From assembly GCA_023259435.1 (NCBI GenBank), contig JALRHZ010000002.1, positions 25,657 through 89,656 on the forward strand: DNA of 64,000 nt, in the 5' to 3' direction. The stretch is from Paracoccaceae bacterium (GTDB lineage: Bacteria > Pseudomonadota > Alphaproteobacteria > Rhodobacterales > Rhodobacteraceae). The notes under the pieces were generated by a model. That model did no database searches and was not told the origin of the DNA. It saw only the letters and a list, made by a program, of their open reading frames with translations. The stretch's first letter is position 1. Every line of letters starts with the position of its first letter. Positions 47,739-56,759 of this stretch are shown here, piece after piece. Made by a program: the position numbers and the translations under genes.

Positions 47739-48276
47739 ATAGCTTGTTTTTAGCAAGATCCTTGAATGTCTGTCGCAAACTTGGTTCTTTGACCATCTTT
47801 GCCGCGCGTTTTGGTTTTACCCATTTTAATTTGCGCTGTCCGGCTTCGGGGAATTTCGTCTTAAATGTCTTTGCCTCAGCAAGATACGTTTTCACAAAGA
47901 CAGGCTTGTTTTTGGATTTGCGATACGCTTTTTCGTAAAAATACGTTCCAATCCTCTCAACAGATCCTTTTATTTTAGCAAGACCTGCCTCTTCCCAAGC
48001 TTCTTGCAGGGCTGCTTTGCTATCTGGCTTGCCCTTCATGGGCCATCCTTTTGGAATAACCCAACGGCCGGTTTCCCGGCTTGTGATCAATAAAACACGA
48101 GGTCCGGACTTCTTCATTTTGTAAATAATGAGGCCGACTTGTTTATAAACAAGTTTCTGAGAGATTTCAGATTCTAGATCAGAATGTTTCAATTGTGCGC
48201 TCGGATTGACCGGTTTATCCGGTGCATTACTTTCGTTGATACCCGCATATAATATCAGTTTGCAAAATATATGCAA
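47737..48276 (-). CDS. Nudix hydrolase (diphosphoinositol-polyphosphate phosphohydrolase-like)
   Basis: The 179-residue frame contains a Nudix domain (about residues 45-170). The motif WVIPKGWPMKGKPDSKAALQEAWEEAGL fits the Nudix box except that the usual first Glu position is Ala, as in many close relatives. The REUxEE core appears as QEAWEEAG. Nudix enzymes cleave nucleoside diphosphates linked to other groups; the GWPMKGK form resembles the DIPP-like branch. The start is uncertain: the frame opens with a TTG at 48276 without a good ribosome binding site, and no in-frame ATG precedes the domain. A later TTG near 48195 is an alternative. Confidence 0.8.
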   Translation of the reverse strand: MHIFCKLILYAGINESNAPDKPVNPSAQLKHSDLESEISQKLVYKQVGLIIYKMKKSGPRVLLITSRETGRWVIPKGWPMKGKPDSKAALQEAWEEAGLAKIKGSVERIGTYFYEKAYRKSKNKPVFVKTYLAEAKTFKTKFPEAGQRKLKWVKPKRAAKMVKEPSLRQTFKDLAKNKL

Positions 48277-48386
48277 ACTCTTGAAAATTCGCGTATCCTT
48301 TTTGCCTTAGTTGGTAAATAGATCGCAATATCTTGCACAACGAAGAGGAACCTCCTACATCTTGGTTTGAAAGTGAGGATCAACAA

Positions 48387-48668
48387 ATGATGGCAATTTA
48401 CGGACCTTTGGCTCTTATTCTGAATATCGTGTTCTATATCATGATTATTCACATCATCATGAGCTGGTTGATCAATTTCGGTGTTCTCAACATGTATCAA
48501 CCTGTTGTTGCCCAGATTTGGCAAGGATTGAACCGGATGCTAGAGCCGATTTACACGCCCGTTCGTCGTATTTTGCCCGACACCCGTCCGCTTGATTTAG
48601 CGCCCTTAGCGGTATTCGTCATCGTGATATCACTGCGCGATTATATCCTGCCGACATTGCTGTTTTAA
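48387..48668 (+). CDS. YggT family membrane protein
   Basis: A 93-residue inner-membrane protein with two hydrophobic segments (about residues 5-30 and 70-90). It has the conserved YggT core: PIYTPVRRILPDTRPLDLAPLAVFV. YggT proteins are often next to cell-division or pyrroline-5-carboxylate reductase genes and are linked to osmotic or division functions; the mechanism is unclear. ATG 48387 is chosen because GAGG lies 8 bases upstream; a longer in-frame start at 48333 would add a polar, unlikely leader. Divergent from the Nudix gene. Confidence 0.9.
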   Translation: MMAIYGPLALILNIVFYIMIIHIIMSWLINFGVLNMYQPVVAQIWQGLNRMLEPIYTPVRRILPDTRPLDLAPLAVFVIVISLRDYILPTLLF

Positions 48669-48749
48669 CTGTCTTTCAAGGCTTGCGTTGATATCTGTTT
48701 CATGGGACTCTGCCAGTGAGCAGAACTATCACAATAGATATTAACACAC

Positions 48750-50789
48750 ATGTTAGACGCATCGCACGTCCTACAACAGGTATTTGGCTTTGACCAATTT
48801 CGAAATGGTCAACATGAGATCATCTCAGCAGTACTGCGGGATGAGCCGGTATTGGCAATTATGCCAACCGGTGGTGGTAAGTCATTGTGTTATCAAATTC
48901 CGGCGTTGACCCGTGCGGGAACAACTTTGGTTGTGTCGCCTTTGATCGCCTTGATGCGAGATCAAGTTAACGCGCTGCGTGCGAATGGCGTGGCTGCACG
49001 GTATCTATGTTCGGCCTGTACCGAAAACGAAGTTTCCCAAACACTTCGGGAACTTGAACAAGGCGAGGTGCGTCTGTTGTACATGGCGCCAGAACGTTTG
49101 GCCTCGGAACGGACTGTTTCCATGTTAAAACGCGCGAATGTCGTGCATATCGCCGTAGATGAGGCACATTGTGTAAGCCAGTGGGGACACGATTTTCGGC
49201 CGGATTACCTAGAAATCGGGCGCCTAAAGCGTCGATTGAATGTGTCCATTAGTGCTTTTACCGCAACCGCAGATGAAGACACGCGTTCTGAGATAATAAC
49301 CCGTCTATTCGATGGCGAAACTCCAAATGTGTTTTTGTATGGTTTTGATCGGCCCAATATCCACCTTAGCTTTGCCGCCAAAGACAAACCTCGGCAACAA
49401 ATCCTAAATTATGCTGTTGCTAGACGGGGAACCGCAGGAATTGTGTATTGTGGTACGCGTGCAAAAACAGAAAGTCTGGCCAAGGCATTGCGTGATCATG
49501 GATTGGACGCTGACTATTATCACGGTGGGATGGACCCCCAAGATCGCGCACGCGTTGAGAAACGGTTCAATACCGAAGACGCGCTGATTGTTGTGGCAAC
49601 TGTGGCCTTTGGCATGGGCGTTGATAAGCCGGATATTCGTTGGGTGGCCCATGCGGATTTACCCAAATCAATCGAGTCATATTACCAAGAGATTGGACGC
49701 GCAGGACGGGATGGCGCAGATGCAGAAGCTTATTGCCTCTATGGGGTTGATGATATTCGCCTTCGCCGTACTCAGATAGACGAAAGCCTAGCGCCCCCTG
49801 AACGCCGCTCAGCTGATCATGGACGGCTAAACGCTTTGTTGGGGCTGGCAGAAACCGTTGGATGTCGGCGCGTGGCGCTTTTGTCTTATTTCGGCGAAGG
49901 CTCGACACCTTGTGGGAATTGTGATGTGTGCTCATCGCCGCCTGACACCTTTGATGCCTCTGTCCCCGTTCAAAAAGCCCTATCAGCTATTTTGCGGACA
50001 GGATCAAGTTTTGGCTCACAGCACCTTGTGGACGTTCTTGTTGGCAAAATGACCGAGAAAATCACAAAGTTCGGACATGAAGCTCTTCCGACTTTTGGGG
50101 TGGGGCGGGATCAAACCGCACAGTATTGGAACTCGGTTCTGCGCCAAATGATGGGCCATGATTTGGTCCGCCCTGATAGAGAAAAATTTGGGGCGCTTGT
50201 GATGACAGAAAAGGGTCGTGAAATCCTAAAAGGTGTGACCCAGATTACGTTCCGAAAAGATAGCTTTGCTGCAGTATCCGGGCGCCCAAAAGTGGTTTCA
50301 CTGGTGTCGGATGAAGATGCGCCGCTTTTGTCGGCCCTCAAGGCGAAACGCCGTGCTTTGGCTGAGCAGGCAGATCTTCCTGCGTATATGATATTTGCGG
50401 ATCGGACCCTTGTTGCTATGGCGCAAGATCGACCAAATTCGTTAGATGAGTTGATTAAAATTCCGGGGGTAGGGGCAAAAAAACTTGATCGGTACGGTCA
50501 GGCATTTTTAGAGGTGATTTCGCCCCAAGTAGGACAAAAGGTTCATCCCAAACGCAGAAAACTTGCGGTCTCGGGTGCGGGCTCTGTGTTTGATCGTCTG
50601 ATCGAAGCACAGGCATCCTTGGTGCGTGGCCCCCATGGACTTGATAAGCCTCTCTCTTGTTCGGCATCCGCTTTGGCAAAGTTATCGCAACTGCGTCCCT
50701 CATCTCTTGCGGATATTGAACGTCTCCTTGGACCTAAAAAGACAGAGCGGTTTGGCATTGCATTCTTGGAAATTCTTGAACACAGCTGA
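48750..50789 (+). CDS. recQ: ATP-dependent DNA helicase RecQ
   Basis: A 3'-5' superfamily 2 helicase for recombination and fork repair. The 679-residue protein has Walker A (MPTGGGKSLCYQIPAL), the Walker B/DEAH box (VDEAHCVSQWGHDFRPDY), motif III SAFTATAD and motif VI YYQEIGRAGRDG. The Zn-binding region carries CRRVALLSYFGE and CGNCDVC, followed by a winged-helix RQC domain. There are two C-terminal HRDC-like units: a good match at about residues 525-600 (SLDELIKIPGVGAKKLDRYGQAFL) and a more degenerate one at the very end (SSLADIERLLGPKKTERFGIAFL). Start ATG 48750; no strong ribosome binding site. Two tandem hairpins follow. Confidence 0.96.
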   Translation: MLDASHVLQQVFGFDQFRNGQHEIISAVLRDEPVLAIMPTGGGKSLCYQIPALTRAGTTLVVSPLIALMRDQVNALRANGVAARYLCSACTENEVSQTLRELEQGEVRLLYMAPERLASERTVSMLKRANVVHIAVDEAHCVSQWGHDFRPDYLEIGRLKRRLNVSISAFTATADEDTRSEIITRLFDGETPNVFLYGFDRPNIHLSFAAKDKPRQQILNYAVARRGTAGIVYCGTRAKTESLAKALRDHGLDADYYHGGMDPQDRARVEKRFNTEDALIVVATVAFGMGVDKPDIRWVAHADLPKSIESYYQEIGRAGRDGADAEAYCLYGVDDIRLRRTQIDESLAPPERRSADHGRLNALLGLAETVGCRRVALLSYFGEGSTPCGNCDVCSSPPDTFDASVPVQKALSAILRTGSSFGSQHLVDVLVGKMTEKITKFGHEALPTFGVGRDQTAQYWNSVLRQMMGHDLVRPDREKFGALVMTEKGREILKGVTQITFRKDSFAAVSGRPKVVSLVSDEDAPLLSALKAKRRALAEQADLPAYMIFADRTLVAMAQDRPNSLDELIKIPGVGAKKLDRYGQAFLEVISPQVGQKVHPKRRKLAVSGAGSVFDRLIEAQASLVRGPHGLDKPLSCSASALAKLSQLRPSSLADIERLLGPKKTERFGIAFLEILEHS

Positions 50790-50798
50790 ACGGTGTGC

Positions 50799-50854
50799 CC
50801 CTAAGGCACCGCCTTAGGGAGCGTCCAAAGGGCCTCGATGGCCCTGCGGACGCT
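50799..50854 (+). terminator. Tandem perfect hairpins after recQ
   Basis: CCCTAAGGC-ACC-GCCTTAGGG (50799-50819) is immediately followed by a second stem in which AGCGTCC (50820-50826) pairs with GGACGCT (50848-50854) and AGGGCC (50829-50834) with GGCCCT (50840-50845). The sequence then reads TGCCCTTTTC. They start 9 bases past the recQ stop. Confidence 0.75.
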
Positions 50855-50907
50855 TGCCCTTTTCAAAAATTCACATATGTCAGAGATATCAAAGAAAAGG
50901 AGAACAA

Positions 50908-51666
50908 ATGCTCGTCGTTGTGTCCCCAGCCAAAAAACTCGACATGTCTCCCGTGGACGTGCCTGAATGTACTCTGCCAACCTTCCAACACAGGGCCATA
51001 GAATTGGCTGGTGTCGCCGGTAACTTATCCGCGGCCGAGTTGTCCAAGTTGATGCACATCTCGGACAGCCTCGCAAAGCTGAACGAAGACCGCTTTGCAA
51101 ATTTTGGCTCACAAGAGAAAAAAGCCGCGCTCTATATGTTTGCAGGGGATACATATACGGGACTTGATGCGGCAACTTTGACACCAGACGCAGTGCGCTG
51201 GGCACAAAGTCATTTGCGTATTCTATCCGGACTATATGGCCTTTTGCGGCCGCTGGATGAAATGGAGCCGTATCGATTAGAGATGGGCAGTAAGTTGAAA
51301 ACGGCGCGGGGCAAATCCTTGTATGAGTATTGGGGGGACACACTTAGCCACGCCCTCAACACCCAAGCCCGTGAAACCGGAGCGCAGGTCTTGGTCAATT
51401 GTGCTTCTAAAGAATACTTTACGGCGGTTGATCAGACCGCTCTTGACCTAAAGGTGGTGACGCCGAAATTCCTAGAGGATACAGACAAAGGCCCTAAGAT
51501 CATTAGCTTTTACGCAAAACAAGCGCGTGGATCTATGGCACGTTTTGTGATTGAAAACCGCCTTACTGATCCGACAGGCCTCCAGGATTTCTCAACAGGC
51601 GGATATGTGTATCAACCTGACCAATCAACGCCTGAAGAACCGGTATTTTTACGACCTTCTGCCTAG
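50908..51666 (+). CDS. yaaA: Peroxide stress protein YaaA
   Basis: A 252-residue DUF328/UPF0246 protein that in E. coli lowers free iron and limits DNA damage under peroxide stress. Family blocks are visible: VVSPAKKLDMSP, YTGLDAATLTPD, LRILSGLYGLLRPLDEMEPYRLEMG, LVNCASKEYF and YAKQARGSMARFVIENR. The ATG at 50908 has AAAGGAG 6 bases upstream, which excludes the upstream in-frame ATG at 50854. Being just behind recQ may reflect a shared DNA-damage theme, but the hairpins between them argue for separate transcription. Confidence 0.95.
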   Translation: MLVVVSPAKKLDMSPVDVPECTLPTFQHRAIELAGVAGNLSAAELSKLMHISDSLAKLNEDRFANFGSQEKKAALYMFAGDTYTGLDAATLTPDAVRWAQSHLRILSGLYGLLRPLDEMEPYRLEMGSKLKTARGKSLYEYWGDTLSHALNTQARETGAQVLVNCASKEYFTAVDQTALDLKVVTPKFLEDTDKGPKIISFYAKQARGSMARFVIENRLTDPTGLQDFSTGGYVYQPDQSTPEEPVFLRPSA

Positions 51667-51738
51667 GCATTTTGTCCTCGTGACATCTTGGGTTTGCCTG
51701 CCTATATAGGCCAAAACAGATTGCATAAGGATTTCATC

Positions 51739-52659
51739 ATGACCCTACAGGTTTTTGGGCACAAATCACCGGATACAGACTCGACTGGTTCTCCTATTAT
51801 TTGGTCGTGGTATTTGAACGAGGTCAAAGGCATCGCGGCAGCGCCTAAATTATTGGGTGAACCCAACACAGAGGCTGCTTTTGTTTTAGAGCGTTGGTCT
51901 TTGGATAAACCGGAAATTATTTCGGGCGTCGACACAGGTGCGCCTGTGGTCATCGTTGATACAAACAATCCCGCCGAATTGCCTGATAACATCAATGATG
52001 CAGATATTCAGGGGATCATCGATCACCACAAGTTGGTGGGCGGTTTGGAAACCAAAGGTCCGATTGACATCACAGTGCGTCCCTTGGCCTGCACGGCAAC
52101 CATCATGTACGATCTGATGGGTGACGATGCCGCTAAAATGCCAGACGCAATCAAAGGCGCAGCATTGTCGTGCATTTTGTCCGACACGTTGGAATTCCGC
52201 AGTCCAACCACAACCGAGCATGACCGCGCGGTTGCGGAAAAATTGGCCTCTGATCTGGGTATTAACATTGCGGATTACGCGGCTGAATTGTTCGCTGCTA
52301 AATCTGATGTCTCGGCGTTTTCAGATGCCGAGTTGATCCGCATGGATTCAAAAGAATATGAAGTCAGCGGCAAGAAATTCCGTGTCTCTGTGCTGGAAAC
52401 TACAGCTCCGGAAATCCCTCTTAACCGCAAAGACAGCTTGATGGAAAGCTTCAAAACTGTCCAAGCAGAAGATGGCGTTGATCAGGTACTCTTGTTTGTT
52501 GTGGACATCATCCGCGAAGAGGCGACGTTGTTGGTGCCGAATGATCTTGTTAAGACGGTTGCAGAGAAATCCTTTGGGGCGTCTGTGTCTGGGGATACGG
52601 TTGTTCTGCCCGGTATTATGAGCCGCAAGAAACAAATCATCCCAAATTTGGCCGTCTAA
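51739..52659 (+). CDS. ppaC: Manganese-dependent inorganic pyrophosphatase (family II)
   Basis: Hydrolyses pyrophosphate to phosphate, using Mn or Co. The 306-residue protein belongs to the DHH superfamily: the metal ligands lie in VFGHKSPDTDSTGSPI, DTGAPVVIVDTNN and IIDHHKLVG, and the C-terminal DHHA2 domain ends with PGIMSRKKQIIPNL, which holds the substrate-binding RKK. Family II enzymes are unusual in Gram-negatives but occur in Rhodobacterales. ATG 51739 with AAGGA upstream is used; the frame is open for 17 more codons upstream without a ribosome binding site. Confidence 0.95.
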   Translation: MTLQVFGHKSPDTDSTGSPIIWSWYLNEVKGIAAAPKLLGEPNTEAAFVLERWSLDKPEIISGVDTGAPVVIVDTNNPAELPDNINDADIQGIIDHHKLVGGLETKGPIDITVRPLACTATIMYDLMGDDAAKMPDAIKGAALSCILSDTLEFRSPTTTEHDRAVAEKLASDLGINIADYAAELFAAKSDVSAFSDAELIRMDSKEYEVSGKKFRVSVLETTAPEIPLNRKDSLMESFKTVQAEDGVDQVLLFVVDIIREEATLLVPNDLVKTVAEKSFGASVSGDTVVLPGIMSRKKQIIPNLAV

Positions 52660-52784
52660 CCAACGCTATTCAATCAATGTGCCCGCCGTCATGTTTAGTT
52701 GTGGGCACATTTGCGGTATTCAATCGCTTTGCGTCTGTGATATGCCCTGCGAAGATAAAACTCATATGCAGGGCCATATCCCAA

Positions 52785-53657
52785 ATGCCGCAGATAATTC
52801 AAAGCCTCTCAGATATTTCGCATAACTATGATGCCCTATTCGTTGACCTGTGGGGATGCGTTCATGATGGGATCAAGGCGTATCCCGCTGCGGTAAAGGC
52901 GCTACAGGACTTCCGCGCGGCAGGTGGAAAGGTGGTCTTAGTCACCAACTCACCGCGTGCGCGGAGTGGCGTAGAAAAGCAACTTGTCGCCTTTGGCGTG
53001 CCCGAGGATGCATGGGACACCATCGCCACATCCGGCGATAGCGCGCGGTTTGCGATGTTTAATGGCGCCGTTGGACGCAAGGTCTACTTTATTGGCGAAC
53101 CGCGGGATCATCGGTTTTTTGATCCACTGGCCTTAGCCGATAACCCCGTAGACATCGAGCAGGTTCCTCTATCCGAGGCCGAAGGAATTGTTTGCACTGG
53201 TCCCTTTGATCCTTTGGCAGACCCAGACGTGAATCGCGCAGATTTTTTGTTTGCCAAAACCAAAGGCCTTAAGTTTTTATGTGCCAACCCTGACATCGTG
53301 GTGGATCGAGGAGAAACCCGAGAATGGTGTGCCGGTGCTCTGGCGCAGCTCTATACTGAGATGGGTGGAGAAAGCCTATATTTCGGCAAGCCTCATCCCC
53401 CGATTTATGATTTGGCCCGTAGACGATTGGCCGAACTTAGCGTTGATGTGCCGGACACGCGCATCTTGGCTATTGGGGACGGTATTTTGACGGATATCAA
53501 AGGTGCCGTAGGTGAAAACATTGATAGCCTGTTTATCACGGGCGGTTTGGCAGCGCAGGAAACAAAAACGACAGATCAGCCTGATGCAGAGGCGCTTGAG
53601 GCGTTTTTCGTAAAAGAGTTTATGTCGCCAACATATTCAATCGGGTTTTTGCGCTAG
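52785..53657 (+). CDS. HAD-superfamily hydrolase, TIGR01459 type (NagD-like)
   Basis: A 290-residue HAD phosphatase with a NagD-type cap. Motif I is YDALFVDLWGCVHDG: the nucleophile Asp is present, but the second Asp of the usual DxD is replaced by Trp, a feature of this subfamily. Motif II is VLVTNSPRA, and motif IV is ILAIGDGILTDIKGA. The cap carries KFLCANPDIVVDRG. The substrate is unknown. ATG 52785 begins the conserved N-terminus; the frame is open upstream to 52677 but those residues look non-coding. It precedes MaoC by 89 bases. Confidence 0.85.
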   Translation: MPQIIQSLSDISHNYDALFVDLWGCVHDGIKAYPAAVKALQDFRAAGGKVVLVTNSPRARSGVEKQLVAFGVPEDAWDTIATSGDSARFAMFNGAVGRKVYFIGEPRDHRFFDPLALADNPVDIEQVPLSEAEGIVCTGPFDPLADPDVNRADFLFAKTKGLKFLCANPDIVVDRGETREWCAGALAQLYTEMGGESLYFGKPHPPIYDLARRRLAELSVDVPDTRILAIGDGILTDIKGAVGENIDSLFITGGLAAQETKTTDQPDAEALEAFFVKEFMSPTYSIGFLR

Positions 53658-53746
53658 TTGCCATTTTTCTGCGCTTGCAAAGTAATATAATTTCGCTTAA
53701 TCAGTATCTGACGAACAATAATAACCTACGAGATTCGGAGGGTCGA

Positions 53747-54190
53747 ATGTTGGATAATCTGCCGCGCGGAACAATTTGCATCGAAGATATTGAAATGGGC
53801 ATGACCCGCTATCTGCGCAAAGTCGTGACCGACAAAGATATCCAAATGTTCGCCGAGGTTTCAACCGATCATAATCCGGTGCATTTGGATGATGATTATG
53901 CTCAAGACACAATTTTCGAAGGGCGCATTGCCCATGGTATGCTGACAGCGGGACTTATTTCTGCGGTCATTGGCGAACAACTTCCTGGTCATGGCACAAT
54001 TTACATGAGCCAAAACCTCAAATTTTTGGCCCCTGTACGACCCGGGGATCTTGTTTACGCAGAGGTCGAAGTTACAGACATCGAGATTTCAAAACGTCGG
54101 GTCAAGCTAGGCTGCAAATGCGAAGTTGATGGAAAAAAGGTATTGGTCGGCGAAGCCATGGTCTTGGCGCCCAGCCGCAAGTTCGACTGA
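53747..54190 (+). CDS. MaoC-like (R)-specific enoyl-CoA hydratase
   Basis: A 147-residue single hot-dog protein. The hydratase 2 motif is intact: FAEVSTDHNPVHLDDDYAQDTIFEGRIAHGMLTAGLISAVIG, in which the Asp and His form the catalytic dyad. Such PhaJ-like enzymes hydrate trans-2-enoyl-CoA to (R)-3-hydroxyacyl-CoA. ATG 53747 follows CGGAGGG. The gene is followed by ribF after 48 bases; there is no polyhydroxyalkanoate gene nearby, so the physiological use is open. Confidence 0.88.
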   Translation: MLDNLPRGTICIEDIEMGMTRYLRKVVTDKDIQMFAEVSTDHNPVHLDDDYAQDTIFEGRIAHGMLTAGLISAVIGEQLPGHGTIYMSQNLKFLAPVRPGDLVYAEVEVTDIEISKRRVKLGCKCEVDGKKVLVGEAMVLAPSRKFD

Positions 54191-54238
54191 CTTTACAATC
54201 CTCTTGCACGTTTGCCGGTCACAGGCTAGGCCAAGCGT

Positions 54239-55177
54239 ATGAGAATTATTCGTGACTATTTATATGTAGAGACTGCCGATAAAGGCGCCGTTGCTGCGAT
54301 CGGAAATTTTGATGGTGTTCATCTTGGACATCAATCTATCATTTCTGTCGCAGAGCAGATTGGTGCAGATATCGGTGCGCCATTGGGCATTCTCACATTC
54401 GAACCACACCCAAGAGCGTATTTCGCACCGGATGCCACGCCGTTTCGTTTGATGAGCGCAGATGCCCGTGCGACGCGATTGCGTAAACTAGGTGTGAAAC
54501 GTCTATATGAGATCAATTTCAACACGGCATTATCCGATTTGTCGCCGCGTGAGTTTGCAAAGAATGTGATTTGCGATGGCTTAGGGTTGCGGCATGTTGT
54601 GGTCGGGGCGGACTTCTGTTTTGGAAAAGGGCGCGCTGGAACAGTCGAGGACCTTAAGGCGTTTGGCCAAGAGATGGGGTTTGGCGTCACGATCGCACCT
54701 TTGGTTGAGTTTGAGCAAAGCGATGTTTCCTCCACCGCAATTCGGCAGGCGTTGACCGATGGTTTGCCCCGTCATGCGGCAAGCATTTTGGGTCATTGGC
54801 ACCGGGTCGAAGGCCCCGTGATAAGCGGTGAACAACGTGGTCGTGAGTTAGGCTATCCAACCGCTAACATGTCGGTGGATGGTCTGCATCTTCCGCGGTT
54901 GGGTGTTTATGCCGTATTGGTTGATATTCTCGATGGTCCCTATGCGGGAACATACCATGGTGCCGCGTCCTTGGGTGTTCGACCGATGTTTGGCGAAAAT
55001 ACACCAAACCTTGAAACCTTCATTTTTGATTTCACTGGCGATATCTATGGCGCCAACCTTTCTGTTGGCCTTGTGGAATTTTTGCGCCCAGAATTGAAGT
55101 TCGATGGGCTGCAGGCGTTGATAGACCAAATGGAGCAAGATTGCGCACAGGCGCGCGATATTCTGGTGGCGCTATGA
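54239..55177 (+). CDS. ribF: Bifunctional riboflavin kinase / FAD synthetase
   Basis: Phosphorylates riboflavin to FMN and adenylates FMN to FAD. The N-terminal FAD synthetase domain has IGNFDGVHLGHQSII and TFEPHPRAYF, with SSTAIRQAL as the conserved C-terminal motif of that domain. The riboflavin kinase domain has ELGYPTANM, RLGVYAV, GAASLGVRPMFGENTPNLETFIFDF and IYG. The 312-residue length is normal. It overlaps the YcgN gene (ATGA), so the two are coupled. Confidence 0.96.
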   Translation: MRIIRDYLYVETADKGAVAAIGNFDGVHLGHQSIISVAEQIGADIGAPLGILTFEPHPRAYFAPDATPFRLMSADARATRLRKLGVKRLYEINFNTALSDLSPREFAKNVICDGLGLRHVVVGADFCFGKGRAGTVEDLKAFGQEMGFGVTIAPLVEFEQSDVSSTAIRQALTDGLPRHAASILGHWHRVEGPVISGEQRGRELGYPTANMSVDGLHLPRLGVYAVLVDILDGPYAGTYHGAASLGVRPMFGENTPNLETFIFDFTGDIYGANLSVGLVEFLRPELKFDGLQALIDQMEQDCAQARDILVAL

Positions 55178-55647
55178 CACAAGATCCTATCAATCGAAAC
55201 GGTTTGTCCCACCGCTTTTGGGAGAAAAAACCCTTGAGCAAGCTGACCCCGCAAGAGTGGGAAGCATTGTGCGACGGGTGCGGGAAATGCTGCTTGAACA
55301 AGCTTGAGGATGAGGAAACGGGCGATGTGCATCTTACCCGTGTTGCATGCCGGTTGTTTGACGACAGTATATGCCGCTGTACCCAATATGACATCCGGCA
55401 TCAATTTGTTCCGGAATGTATTGTGCTTGATCCGAAAACTATCGCGGAAAACGCATACTGGTTGCCGCAAACATGCGCTTATAAACTTTTGTGGGAAGGC
55501 AAGCCATTATACGAGTGGCATCCCCTTTTGACGGGTGATCCTGCCACAGTTCACAAGGCAGGCGTATCGGTCAAGGATATGACCGTCGCCGAATTCGAAA
55601 TTACCGAAGATGATTGGGAAGATCATTTAATAGAGGAGCCAATGTAA
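55174..55647 (+). CDS. YcgN-type cysteine cluster protein (UPF0260)
   Basis: A 157-residue protein with a conserved cysteine cluster: LCDGCGKCCLNKLEDEETG, then ACRLFDDSICRCTQYDIR and FVPECIVLDP. The eight or so cysteines suggest Zn or Fe-S binding; the function is not established. ATG 55174 overlaps the ribF stop, and the stop overlaps the next start (TAATG), so it is embedded in a ribF-ycgN-ltaE operon. Confidence 0.9.
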   Translation: MTQDPINRNGLSHRFWEKKPLSKLTPQEWEALCDGCGKCCLNKLEDEETGDVHLTRVACRLFDDSICRCTQYDIRHQFVPECIVLDPKTIAENAYWLPQTCAYKLLWEGKPLYEWHPLLTGDPATVHKAGVSVKDMTVAEFEITEDDWEDHLIEEPM

Positions 55648-56696
55648 TGTTTTTTGCATCAGACAACACGGGACCGGTACCACAACAAGTTTTGGATGCA
55701 TTGGCAGAGGTAAATACAGGCTACCAAAGCGGCTATGGCGCCGATGATTATACGCAAAAAGCGGCCGATATGGTGCGTGATGTTTTTGAGGCACCTGAAG
55801 CTGCGGTCTATTTTGTTGCCACTGGAACCGCTGCAAACTCTTTGGCTTTGGCGTGTTATTCGAACCCTTGGGACACTATATTCTGTTCTCCAGTTGCGCA
55901 TATTCATGAAGATGAGTGTAATGCACCAGAGTTTTATTCAAACGCCAAACTGACCTTGGTGGGGGACAGCGACAAGATTGATCCTGACGCTTTACGCCGT
56001 GCGATTTTGAACGAAGAAATCCGAGGTGTTCATGGTCCTCAGCGTGGACCTGTTTCAATTACGCAAATTACAGAAAAAGGTCGCGCCTATTCTTTGGACG
56101 AGATCAAAGCGGTTTGCGATGTGGCCAAAGAATTTGGATTGCCGGTGCATTTGGACGGCGCGCGTTTTGCGAATGCCATCCAGCATCTGGGATGCACACC
56201 CGCCGAAATGTCATGGAAAGCAGGCGTCGATGTTGTAAGCTTTGGCGGCACGAAGAACGGTCTTATGGGGGTCGAAGCGGTGGTTTTCTTCGATAAGGCA
56301 AAAGCGTGGGAGTTTGAGCTGCGCAGAAAGCGGGGCGCTCATTTGTTTTCAAAGCATCGCTACCTTGCGGCCCAGATGATCGGGTTCTTGCGAGACGGGC
56401 TGTGGCTTGACTTGGCGCAAAAGGCGAATGAGCGCGGTGCCCAGCTTGCCCAACATATCCGAGATATCCCGCAGACTGAATTGATGTATGAGCCCGCTGC
56501 GAATTTGCTGTTTTTCAAAATGCCAAGGTACCTACACCGTTTGGTTATGGCCGAAGGAGCGGTCTATTATCCTTGGGAAGATTTGGACGTAGGCAATGAT
56601 GATGACATGGTGATCGGTCGCCTTGTTTGTGATTGGTCAAGTGATGCGGCAGATATAGATCGTTTTGCCGAAACCATTCAACGGTTCGCAAAATAA
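55647..56696 (+). CDS. ltaE: Low-specificity threonine aldolase
   Basis: A 349-residue PLP enzyme that cleaves L-threonine or L-allo-threonine to glycine and acetaldehyde. The N-terminal FASDNTGPVPQQVLDALAEVNTGYQSGYG, GTAANSLAL, the substrate-side HLDGARFANAIQHL and the PLP lysine in VSFGGTKNGLMGVEAV fit the family. The ATG at 55647 overlaps the previous stop and has GAGGAG 8 bases upstream. TrhO follows after 63 bases. Confidence 0.92.
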   Translation: MFFASDNTGPVPQQVLDALAEVNTGYQSGYGADDYTQKAADMVRDVFEAPEAAVYFVATGTAANSLALACYSNPWDTIFCSPVAHIHEDECNAPEFYSNAKLTLVGDSDKIDPDALRRAILNEEIRGVHGPQRGPVSITQITEKGRAYSLDEIKAVCDVAKEFGLPVHLDGARFANAIQHLGCTPAEMSWKAGVDVVSFGGTKNGLMGVEAVVFFDKAKAWEFELRRKRGAHLFSKHRYLAAQMIGFLRDGLWLDLAQKANERGAQLAQHIRDIPQTELMYEPAANLLFFKMPRYLHRLVMAEGAVYYPWEDLDVGNDDDMVIGRLVCDWSSDAADIDRFAETIQRFAK

Positions 56697-56759
56697 GTAA
56701 GTGAAACCTGAGTTAGGGACTGGGTTGCATAAAAAAAGAGTCGAGCGTAAAGACACGCC

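Noticed and set aside
52677..52784. Longer N-terminus for the HAD protein
   Set aside because: The extra 36 residues are cysteine-rich and unlike the family; the conserved start is at 52785 with a reasonable context.
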